A stretch of DNA of 8,331 nucleotides from Candidatus Cloacimonadota bacterium (GTDB lineage: Bacteria > Cloacimonadota > Cloacimonadia > JGIOTU-2), in assembly GCA_011043895.1 (NCBI GenBank), contig DRBZ01000060.1:1-8331 (forward strand), written 5' to 3'. Position 1 is the stretch's first letter, and each line of letters starts with the position of its first letter. The notes beneath the pieces were generated by a model. The model saw only the letters and a list, made by a program, of their open reading frames with translations, was not told the origin of the DNA and made no database searches. Shown piece by piece: positions 1 through 6,299 of the stretch. The translations under genes were made by a program, and so were the position numbers.

Positions 1-1
1 T

Positions 2-697
2 CTTAAGACCTTTAATCCTGATGTATATGCAATCATTGAAAACAAGCTATCTAGAAATAGGAAAGGTCTAATATCGTTTCTTAACGCAAAGAAAAATAAT
101 TCCACTTCCAAAATCTATTCTTTCAATACAGTTTTTAACATTCCGAGAGAAATATTGCCAGATAGTTCTGTAGATATAGTTGTTACTTCCCCACCTTATG
201 GAGACTCCCGAACAACTGTAGCATATGGTCAATTTTCTAGGTTGGCTAATCAATGGTTAGGCTTTCAGGAAGCCTCAAAATTGGATAATGAGATGATGGG
301 AGGTAAAAGACCTATAAAAGTTGAAAGGTTTGGGATTAATGTCCTTGATGAAATTATTGAGCAAATTGGTAACAAGGATGAAAAGAGAGTAAAAGATGTC
401 TATTCTTTTTATAAGGATTATTTGTTTTCCATAAATAACATATCCAAAGTAATAAAAAAGAATGGCTTTGCGTGTTTCGTAGTTGGAAATCGAAGAGTTA
501 AATCTATCACTTTGCCAACCGATGAAATAACGTCTGAAATGTTTAAGCTTAATGGCTTTCAACATATTGAAACAATAATTAGAAGAATTCCCAATAAGAG
601 AATGCCATTAAAAAATAGCCCTACAAATGTAAAAGGAAAAAAAGATTCTACAATGAATTATGAATATATTGTGGTGATGCAAAAGATAGAAAACTAG
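2..697 (+). CDS. Site-specific DNA methyltransferase (N4-cytosine type), 5'-truncated by window edge
   Basis: The frame is open from the first bases of the window, so the true start lies upstream; 231 residues are visible. Around visible residues 62-69 is the catalytic motif IV, TSPPYGDS. The TSPPY form is typical of N4-cytosine methyltransferases, which transfer a methyl group from S-adenosylmethionine to cytosine N4. The C-terminal half carries blocks I recognise from relatives of this enzyme, including FVVGNRR, LPTDEIT and NKRMPLKNSPTN. No FxGxG-like SAM-binding motif I follows motif IV, so it should lie in the missing N-terminal part. The DNA is very AT-rich (about 30% GC in one sampled 60-base line). 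A restriction endonuclease gene starts 15 bases after the stop, so this is probably the protective partner of a type II restriction-modification system. The exact target sequence cannot be read from this fragment. Confidence 0.9.
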   Translation, partial: LKTFNPDVYAIIENKLSRNRKGLISFLNAKKNNSTSKIYSFNTVFNIPREILPDSSVDIVVTSPPYGDSRTTVAYGQFSRLANQWLGFQEASKLDNEMMGGKRPIKVERFGINVLDEIIEQIGNKDEKRVKDVYSFYKDYLFSINNISKVIKKNGFACFVVGNRRVKSITLPTDEITSEMFKLNGFQHIETIIRRIPNKRMPLKNSPTNVKGKKDSTMNYEYIVVMQKIEN

Positions 698-712
698 AAA
701 AGGATTTGTAAA

Positions 713-1411
713 ATGAATTTGAAAGAATTAGTCGAGAAATTACAAACTATAAGGGATATGGGATATGTAAAAGCCTTAAGAAGAGGAAACACAGGAATCG
801 GTTATACCTTTGAGTCTTTAATTGGATTAGAAGAAACAAACATTCCAATCCCTGATATAGGAGGAAGAGTTGAAATAAAAACAACTCGTAAAGACAGTTC
901 TTCACTCGTTACACTCTTTACATTTAATAGAGGGGTTTGGCTAAAAAAGCAAAAAGAAATTATAGAACAATTTGGATATGAGGATGAGAAGGGAAGAAAA
1001 GCCTTAAAATCAACAATATTCTATAATAGACCTAATTCTTTGGGATTATATATAGACATTGATGATAGTAAAAATATAATAAGACTCTTCTCTTCTAATC
1101 ACGAATTATTGGCTGAATGGGATGTTTATGTTGTAGTCGGAGTTTTTTCTTCAAAATTAAGTCGATTATTGTTTGTTCTAGCTGATAGACGAACTATTCG
1201 AGGTCAGGAAGAGTTTCATTTTAATGAAGCCTACCTTTTGACGGAACCAAATCCAAGAAACTTCTTAAATGCCTTTAAAAATTCACTAGTTGGGATTGAT
1301 TTGAGAATGCATTTGAAAGAAAATGGAACTGTCAGAAATAGAGGAACAGGCTTTAGAATGCGAGAAAAAGACATGTTGGAGCTTTACGGGAATAAACGTA
1401 ATCTATTGTAA
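713..1411 (+). CDS. Type II restriction endonuclease, MvaI/BcnI family
   Basis: This 232-residue protein is about the usual length for the MvaI/BcnI family of monomeric restriction enzymes. Near the N-terminus it has the block GNTGIGYTFE (25-34), then PD (47-48), then VEIKTTR (53-59). E34, D48, E54 and K56 form the PD-(D/E)xK-like metal-binding centre that cuts DNA. The C-terminus has RNRGTGFR (208-215), another block I associate with this family. MvaI cuts CCWGG and BcnI cuts CCSGG, and their partner enzymes are N4-cytosine methylases, which fits the upstream gene. A CCNGG-like target is therefore an inference. An AGGA Shine-Dalgarno site lies about 8 bases before the ATG, and the two genes are likely co-transcribed. 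The gene ends 14 bases before an integron attC site, so the pair appears to be cassette cargo. Confidence 0.88.
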   Translation: MNLKELVEKLQTIRDMGYVKALRRGNTGIGYTFESLIGLEETNIPIPDIGGRVEIKTTRKDSSSLVTLFTFNRGVWLKKQKEIIEQFGYEDEKGRKALKSTIFYNRPNSLGLYIDIDDSKNIIRLFSSNHELLAEWDVYVVVGVFSSKLSRLLFVLADRRTIRGQEEFHFNEAYLLTEPNPRNFLNAFKNSLVGIDLRMHLKENGTVRNRGTGFRMREKDMLELYGNKRNLL

Positions 1412-1425
1412 TATAAAAGCTAAAA

Positions 1426-1558
1426 GCATAACCATTGGCTCAACTTGACCGCAGGGGCTGTGCGGTTTTTTAAGTTCTGAAGCCCGCATAAAGTTTTTCG
1501 GTCATTTAAAGTCTGTGCCCCCCAATCCTGCGGCAAGTTAGCCAAATCGTTGTATGGC
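1426..1558 (+). other. Integron attC recombination site (59-base element)
   Basis: The two ends form an imperfect inverted repeat with attC architecture. R'' (1426-1432, GCATAAC) faces R' (1549-1555, GTTGTAT), with AAC pairing to GTT. An unpaired spacer follows (CA at 1433-1434 against ATC at 1546-1548). The L boxes then pair: 1435-1440 with 1540-1545, 1442-1447 with 1534-1539, and 1449-1452 with 1530-1533. C1441 and A1448 remain unpaired. On the folded bottom strand these would be an extrahelical G and T, the hallmark that guides the integron integrase. The total length of about 130 bases is within the known attC range. The R boxes deviate from the RYYYAAC/GTTRRRY consensus, so efficiency is unknown. 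Recombination is expected between G1549 and T1550. Confidence 0.88.
1448..1471 (+). terminator. Probable rho-independent terminator inside the attC site
   Basis: ACCGCA (1448-1453) pairs perfectly with TGCGGT (1461-1466) around a 7-base loop, and a run of six T follows (1466-1471). It sits 37 bases after the endonuclease stop codon and would end transcription of the restriction-modification pair. It overlaps the left arm of the attC site, so the same DNA could serve both roles. Confidence 0.65.
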
Positions 1559-1599
1559 TAAATCATGTATGAGAATGATAACAATGTACCAATGTGTAG

Positions 1600-1605
1600 A
1601 AGGAG
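1600..1605 (+). promoter_or_regulatory. Ribosome binding site of the D-aminopeptidase gene
   Basis: AAGGAG stands 3 bases before the ATG at 1609 and 6 bases before the adjoining ATG at 1612. The second spacing is more usual. It would give an N-terminus starting MKIYV, close to MKLYM in Bacillus DppA as I recall it, so 1612 is the likelier start. Confidence 0.65.
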
Positions 1606-1608
1606 AAC

Positions 1609-2334
1609 ATGATGAAGATCTATGTTTTTTGTGACTTGGAAGGCACGGCTGGAGTGGCCGACCAAATCCACCAGTGTAGTTTCATCCACGACGAGTATGA
1701 CAAAGAGTACATCCATGGCAAGTACAGCTCATTCTATTTTCAAGCTCGCAAACTGGCAACATTAGAACTGAACGCATTGGTCGAGGGGGCGATCGAAGCA
1801 GGTACGACTGAAATATGGGCTTGGGATGGTCATTGTCGATTTCCTGGTGGATTGGATGTAGAATTGCTCCACCCGGAATGTAAACTGGTGATGAACGCTG
1901 GTGATGGAGGTCCTGTCGGACAGGATTCTTCTTTCGATGCCTTCTTTTTGCTGGGTGCACACGCGAAAAAGGGGACTTCCGCCGCCCCACAAGCACATAT
2001 GGTTTTCCCTGGACTGGAATGGAACGGCGAGCAAGTTGGGGAGATCGGTATGACTGCTGCACATGCTTCGGTGTTGGGTGTTCCGATAGTCTTCATCAGC
2101 GGCGATCGGGCAGCGGTGCGCGAGGCGCAGGTTTTCGTCCCAAATATCGAGGTGGTAATTACCAAGGAGCCCCTATTTAGTCATACAGCAGATGTGTTCG
2201 ACCGGGTGCCGGTACTTTCACTCGCTCCAGAAAAATCCCGTGAGCTAATTCGTGCCGGAACGCGCCGCGCCATCGAACGTATCAGTGAGATCTCGCTACC
2301 ACCACAGCTCCCTTTCAACCCACTTATAGTGTAG
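1609..2334 (+). CDS. M55-family zinc D-aminopeptidase (DppA-like), C-terminus probably lost by frameshift
   Basis: The product resembles DppA of Bacillus subtilis, a self-compartmentalising zinc peptidase that removes N-terminal D-amino acids, for example D-Ala from D-Ala-D-Ala or D-Ala-Gly-Gly. The likely zinc ligands are all present at matching spacing: D9 and E11 in CDLEGTAG, H75 in WDGHC, H118 in LLGAHAK and E145 in VGEIG. H130 matches the catalytic histidine of DppA. At 241 residues it is about 30 shorter than DppA, ending within what should be the last domain. A second frame (2289-2474) could supply the missing part. GC is far higher than in the restriction-modification genes (60% in one sampled 60-base line), consistent with a separate origin as a second cassette. 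With no obvious promoter, it may depend on transcription entering from upstream. Whether the shortened protein works is unknown. Confidence 0.85.
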   Translation: MMKIYVFCDLEGTAGVADQIHQCSFIHDEYDKEYIHGKYSSFYFQARKLATLELNALVEGAIEAGTTEIWAWDGHCRFPGGLDVELLHPECKLVMNAGDGGPVGQDSSFDAFFLLGAHAKKGTSAAPQAHMVFPGLEWNGEQVGEIGMTAAHASVLGVPIVFISGDRAAVREAQVFVPNIEVVITKEPLFSHTADVFDRVPVLSLAPEKSRELIRAGTRRAIERISEISLPPQLPFNPLIV

Positions 2335-2474
2335 TGGCTTTAAAGCCAATGCTTGGATTGCTGAATGCATCCTGTAGAGCTCTGGAACCACAAAAGTGGT
2401 ACAGAACGTCTGGAATATATTACACTGTAAAAGAAGTTATTAGTCCCGTTCTGATAAAACTGAATAACGATTGA
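2289..2474 (+). pseudogene. Out-of-frame C-terminal remnant of the D-aminopeptidase
   Basis: The -1 frame relative to the D-aminopeptidase is open from 2289 to a TGA at 2472-2474. Joining it to the main frame somewhere in 2289-2331 would give a protein of about 288 residues, near the full DppA length of 274. The segment RTSGIYYTVKEV resembles the final strand-helix block of M55 peptidases, but only loosely. Its stop lies three bases before the R'' box of the next attC-like site, the close spacing expected in gene cassettes. One missing base, for example in the C/T runs at 2310-2321, would explain the break. A sequencing or assembly error is equally possible. Confidence 0.5.
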
Positions 2475-2477
2475 ACC

Positions 2478-2556
2478 GCCCAACAACGCAATCAACTTGA
2501 CAAAAAAACGCGGACGATGATTCTCTTTTTTTATTAAGTTCTTTGGTCGCTTATTT
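2478..2556 (+). other. Degenerate or truncated second attC site
   Basis: GCCCAAC (2478-2484) is a perfect R'' box (RYYYAAC). The run TCAACTTGAC (2492-2501) is identical to ten bases of the first attC left arm at 1439-1448. Further in, 2494-2508 pairs with 2526-2540 (see the hairpin entry). The expected outer right arm, ending in something like GTTGGGC, is missing. At its place is CTTTGGTCGCTTATTT, which pairs poorly. I read this as an attC that decayed or was cut at the junction with the chromosome. The right boundary is uncertain. Confidence 0.5.
2494..2540. repeat. Long AT-rich hairpin between converging genes
   Basis: The arm 2494-2508 (AACTTGACAAAAAAA) pairs with 2526-2540 (TTTTTTTATTAAGTT) with one mismatch and one G-T wobble, leaving a 17-base loop. 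It lies between the plus-strand D-aminopeptidase and the minus-strand operon, so it might slow transcription from either side. The stem is weak in G/C and lacks a clean terminator shape. It also forms the inner stem of the second attC-like site. Confidence 0.4.
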
Positions 2557-2590
2557 TTACAGGTTATCGTTACCGTTAAAACCCAATCAA

Positions 2591-3247
2591 TTACAATAAC
2601 TGACTCAAGATGTTACCAACTGTAGTGACATACGCAAATCCAAATCCGAGATTCAACAAACTTGCCAGGTGCATTTCCTCATTAATCGCTCCGGTTCCGT
2701 CCGCGGGAAAGAACACTCGATAGTCACGATAATACGCATCCCGTGCAGTTGACTCACAGCACATACCTGTCATAATTCCAGTTATAACAATATCCTTTAT
2801 GTTCATACAGCGCAGCACAGTTTCCAGGTCAGTATTATAGAACGTAGAATAACGGTGCTTGAGAATGACTTTTTCGTTTTTTCTGGGATACAGCTCTTCA
2901 ACAATATCGCTCTCCGGGCTTCCTTCCACGCACATTCCATCCCACCACCATCCCATTATGCCGGCATCGAGTTTATCCGGATGATGTACATGTTTGGTGT
3001 AAATGACCGGCCGTCCTGCTTTTCTAAATCCCTCGATCGTCTTTTTCACATTAGGCAAAATTGCCTTACCACCGCATGTATATGTCGGCGAATCGGGATC
3101 GAGAAAGAATTTTTGCATATCAATAACTAACAAGCAGGCATGGTTTACATCGAGCTTCATTCTGTGCTGGTTGAAAGGAGCAATTTTTTCAAGCCATTCC
3201 TTTGTTTTCTTTTCAAGCGTTTCTGTGGTTATATACAGTTGAGTCAT
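2591..3247 (-). CDS. Isochorismatase-family cysteine hydrolase
   Basis: This 218-residue protein has the three catalytic residues of the family: D43 in VIDMQ, K130 in VILKHRYSTF and C163 in GMCCESTARDA. Members hydrolyse amides or vinyl ethers and include isochorismatase, N-carbamoylsarcosine amidase and nicotinamidase. The DxHxxH metal site of nicotinamidase is not seen, so that role is unlikely; the substrate is unknown. HVHHPD (86-91) and a WWW stretch (100-102) probably line the active site. It is cytoplasmic, with no signal peptide. The ATG shares an ATGA with the stop of the DUF3795 gene upstream, so the two are probably translationally coupled. An AAGGTG lies a rather distant 13 bases upstream, and an in-frame TAG just before the ATG rules out an earlier start. 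It is the last gene of the operon. Confidence 0.88.
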   Translation of the reverse strand: MTQLYITTETLEKKTKEWLEKIAPFNQHRMKLDVNHACLLVIDMQKFFLDPDSPTYTCGGKAILPNVKKTIEGFRKAGRPVIYTKHVHHPDKLDAGIMGWWWDGMCVEGSPESDIVEELYPRKNEKVILKHRYSTFYNTDLETVLRCMNIKDIVITGIMTGMCCESTARDAYYRDYRVFFPADGTGAINEEMHLASLLNLGFGFAYVTTVGNILSQLL

Positions 3248-3600
3248 AGTATATTGCTATCACCTTCTTTTAATCGTTCAATTGCCTGCGCATACTTTTC
3301 TCCCTTGTTCATAAAATCCTTGAGTTTCCCGCATACAAATTCTTCACATTCGCAGCAATAGTGCAAATTCTTTTTATCAACACAGCAGTGCAGTATTTCA
3401 CAATTCGGTGACCAGTGATCATCTCTATCGCCGGGACACCCCTTGCAATGGAACCACCAGCTCTCTGCTTTCGAATCATAGTGCTTTCTGAACCACGTGG
3501 TGAGTTCTTCTGCAATTTCTGGATTTGTCGGAGCTAAATGGATCGGGCAAACCGAACAATCAAGCCCGCAAGGTGCAATGATTTGGCTAATAATTACCAC
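3244..3600 (-). CDS. Cysteine-rich DUF3795 protein
   Basis: The product has 118 residues with 12 cysteines (C11, 15, 18, 52, 55, 67, 72, 73, 82, 83, 85, 90). APCGLDCSVCP (9-19) and CKGCPG (52-57) are typical of DUF3795, a small cytoplasmic family of unknown function thought to bind metal, either zinc or an iron-sulfur cluster. The start is a GTG lying immediately after the TAG stop of the synthetase-acetyltransferase gene and in the same frame, so no upstream start is possible. No clear Shine-Dalgarno site precedes it, though AGGTGG overlaps the GTG itself. Translation may rely on ribosomes finishing the previous gene. The real start could also be a few codons later. Confidence 0.82.
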   Translation of the reverse strand: MVIISQIIAPCGLDCSVCPIHLAPTNPEIAEELTTWFRKHYDSKAESWWFHCKGCPGDRDDHWSPNCEILHCCVDKKNLHYCCECEEFVCGKLKDFMNKGEKYAQAIERLKEGDSNIL

Positions 3601-6282
3601 CTATTTTGGTTCGTTGATGATCAGCTCAGCATAATAGCTATCCTCTTGTTTGGTCAGACTATATCCACGTTTCCTGAACATATGCAGCATGATATGATTT
3701 TCTGCAAGCACATTCGCATAGATCTTTTGAATGCCACGTTTTTTTGCAATCTCTGTTATGTAGTCAGTAAATTTATTGCCAAGTCCCAGATTATGCCAGG
3801 GATCTGCAACCACGATCGCGTATTCAGCCGTTTCATTATATTGGTCCGCGATAAGTCGAACAACTCCTGCCATTTTCTTTTTACCGTCTTCTTCCACTTC
3901 TGCAATGATAGCCATTTCACGATCATAATCTATCTGCGTATACCTGATCAGTTCCTGATGTGAAATATCTTTAATAAGCTGGAAGAAGCGGAATCGTTGT
4001 GTCCGTTCTGAGAAATTCGAGAACATCTCTTTTTCCATAAATTCATCTTCGGGCTTAATAGGTCTGAGTATTGCCTTTTCTCCATTTTTCATAGTAAATT
4101 CAGTGATGTATTCAGACGGATACGGTGAAATGACAAGATGTTTTGTATAGCCCTCGGGCACACCCTTCATGCTCTCATCCAGCACAACCTTAGCATCCAG
4201 AACCACTCCGCCGCGCTCATCAACACCAAAGGGATTGATATCTATCTCCAATATCTGGGGAAAATCCATAACAAGATAGGCAAATTTATAGAGGAGGAAC
4301 TGGATAGCAGTAATATCCGCACCGGGCATTCCACGGTATCCGCGAATTAATTTATAGATTTTCGTATCCTCTATTATCCTCATTGCAAGTGCCATGTTCA
4401 ATGGTGGAAGACCCACTGTTGTATCCTTAAAGATCTCTACTGCAACGCCGCCCATACCAAAAACAATAATAGGTCCGAAAATCGGATCGCGCTTGGTTCC
4501 AATAATTAACTCATATTTCCTCTTGGTCATTTGCTCGACAAACACTCCACGAATATCAGCATCAGGAACGTTTTCTCTGGATGATTTTATTATCTTATTA
4601 TATGCTTTCCTGGCTTCTTCTTTATCAACAATGTTGAGTATGACACCTCCGACATCTGTTTTATGAAGTATATCGGGTGAAGCAATTTTCATAACTAAAG
4701 GATATCCAATAGCTTCCGCGATATTAACTGCTTCATCTTCGGTGGTTGCAAGTCCGTTTTTGATTACCGGAATATCATAATACTTAAGCAGTTGCTTTGC
4801 TTCAAATTCTGTCATGACAGCACGATTGTCATTAAGTACAGCATCAATGAGTTCTCTACTTTTTTTATTTTCCGGTTTGAATTCTCGTGGTGTATGTGAT
4901 GGTGTCTCGTGGAGTATTTCCAGATTTCTGGAATAATTATACATGAGCATGAAACATTTTATTGCATCTTCGGGTGTTTGATATACTGGTACATTATGAT
5001 TTTCAAGATATTCCTGTCCTTCGAAAACATCATCTGCGCCCATCCACGAAGCGAGTAGAGTCTTTCTGCAAGATTTGCCAACCTCTGCTACTTTTTTGGC
5101 AACGCCGGTCGGATCGGTCATTGCCTGCGGTGTCAGGACTACGAGCAGTCCATCGACATTCTTATCCTTTGCACAGAGTTCCACAGCTTTGGCATATTGT
5201 TCTGGTCCAGCATCTCCAAGCACATCAACTGGATTCCTCCTGCTCCAGTTGGGAGAAAGATTTTCATTGAGTCCTTCGATCGTTTCATCAGAAAGTTTGG
5301 CGATCTTACCACCCATCTCTATCAGCGTATCTGTAGCGATCACACCGGGACCACCGGCATTGGTTATAATGGCAATTCTGTTACCAGCAGGTTTCTGCTG
5401 CATTGCCAGTGACTGTGCCATGTTGAATAATTCATCTATTGTATCCACCCGAATCACGCCAGCACGTTTAAAAGCTGCATCAAAAACAAAATCATTTCCT
5501 GCCAGACTTCCAGTATGTGACATTGCTGCCTGTGCTCCTTCGGAACTTGTGCCAGCTTTGAGTACAATAATAGGTTTATTTCTGGCAAAGGCACGTGCAG
5601 CACTCATAAAACTTCGAGCATCGCTGAGGGATTCCATGTAAATGAGAATACTTGTTGTCTGAGGATCATCGCCAAAGAAGTCGATAAGGTCATGAAAGCC
5701 AACGTCCAGCATAGAGCCGATCGACACAAAATGGCTAAATCCGACATTCTGCTTTACTGACCAGTCCAGAATCGCTGTGCAGAGTGCGCCACTCTGGGAA
5801 ATAAACGCAATTTTACCGGGAAGTGCCATCTTATTTGCAAAGCTTGCGTTAAGTTTGATAGACGGTTTGATAAAGCCCAGGCAGTTAGGTCCAATCATTC
5901 TCATGCCGTACCTACGAAGACTTGCAGAAATATGCTTGGTCAACATCTGTCCTTCTTCACCTATCTCGGTAAAACCTGCAGAGATCAATACAATACCGGC
6001 GACACCTGCTTTCCCGCAACTCTCGACTATACCAGGAACAGTTTTGGCAGGTGTTGCAATGATTGCAAGATCGACCTTGTCCGGAACTGATTCAATATTG
6101 GGATACGCTTTCACCCCCAGCACGTTAGTTCTTTTTGGATTTATGGGATACACGATCCCGTCAAATCCAGAGCCAATGATATTCCTCATAACTGAATGTC
6201 CCACACTTCCGACTTTTGCAGAAGCACCAATGATTGCGACTACTTTTGGATTAAAAAGCTTTTTTAGTTTCTTAATACTCAT
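3601..6282 (-). CDS. ADP-forming acyl-CoA synthetase fused to GNAT acetyltransferase (Pat-like)
   Basis: This is an 893-residue, four-part protein. Residues 1-135 form a CoA-binding Rossmann domain (IGASAKVGSVGHS, GPNCLG). Residues about 150-460 are succinyl-CoA-ligase-like, with SQSGA (162-166) and SHTGSLAG around H256. Residues about 480-705 form an ATP-grasp domain with SPDILHKTDVGG around H540 and EIDINPF (679-685). Residues about 725-893 are a GNAT domain with acetyl-CoA motif HNLGLG (830-835). The layout and length match the protein lysine acetyltransferase Pat/PatZ of enteric bacteria (about 886 residues). In Pat the synthetase half is considered inactive because it lacks the phospho-accepting histidine. 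Here H256 and H540 align with both histidines of active archaeal ADP-forming acetyl-CoA synthetases, so this half may interconvert acyl-CoA and acid with ATP. GAGGAA about 6 bases before the ATG is a good ribosome binding site. The deacetylase gene ends 17 bases upstream. Confidence 0.9.
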   Translation of the reverse strand: MSIKKLKKLFNPKVVAIIGASAKVGSVGHSVMRNIIGSGFDGIVYPINPKRTNVLGVKAYPNIESVPDKVDLAIIATPAKTVPGIVESCGKAGVAGIVLISAGFTEIGEEGQMLTKHISASLRRYGMRMIGPNCLGFIKPSIKLNASFANKMALPGKIAFISQSGALCTAILDWSVKQNVGFSHFVSIGSMLDVGFHDLIDFFGDDPQTTSILIYMESLSDARSFMSAARAFARNKPIIVLKAGTSSEGAQAAMSHTGSLAGNDFVFDAAFKRAGVIRVDTIDELFNMAQSLAMQQKPAGNRIAIITNAGGPGVIATDTLIEMGGKIAKLSDETIEGLNENLSPNWSRRNPVDVLGDAGPEQYAKAVELCAKDKNVDGLLVVLTPQAMTDPTGVAKKVAEVGKSCRKTLLASWMGADDVFEGQEYLENHNVPVYQTPEDAIKCFMLMYNYSRNLEILHETPSHTPREFKPENKKSRELIDAVLNDNRAVMTEFEAKQLLKYYDIPVIKNGLATTEDEAVNIAEAIGYPLVMKIASPDILHKTDVGGVILNIVDKEEARKAYNKIIKSSRENVPDADIRGVFVEQMTKRKYELIIGTKRDPIFGPIIVFGMGGVAVEIFKDTTVGLPPLNMALAMRIIEDTKIYKLIRGYRGMPGADITAIQFLLYKFAYLVMDFPQILEIDINPFGVDERGGVVLDAKVVLDESMKGVPEGYTKHLVISPYPSEYITEFTMKNGEKAILRPIKPEDEFMEKEMFSNFSERTQRFRFFQLIKDISHQELIRYTQIDYDREMAIIAEVEEDGKKKMAGVVRLIADQYNETAEYAIVVADPWHNLGLGNKFTDYITEIAKKRGIQKIYANVLAENHIMLHMFRKRGYSLTKQEDSYYAELIINEPK

Positions 6283-6299
6283 GGTTTTCCTCTATATTA

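Noticed and set aside
1565..1612. A 15-residue leader ORF overlapping the D-aminopeptidase start by its TGA
   Set aside because: It has no Shine-Dalgarno site and no recognisable sequence; cassettes often have chance short frames here.
1830..2165. Three overlapping minus-strand ORFs opposite the D-aminopeptidase
   Set aside because: They have low-complexity, family-less translations, while the plus strand carries a complete zinc-site pattern.
2335..2348. Perfect 14-bp palindrome TGGCTTTAAAGCCA just after the D-aminopeptidase stop
   Set aside because: It has no T-run and lies in the probable out-of-frame coding tail, so it is more likely incidental than a terminator or operator.
2387..2400. 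Small hairpin ACCAC-AAAA-GTGGT
   Set aside because: The 5-bp stem has no T-run and lies inside the likely coding remnant.
5075..5641. A 188-codon plus-strand ORF opposite the synthetase gene
   Set aside because: It is a shadow of the well-supported minus-strand gene and its translation has no recognisable domain.
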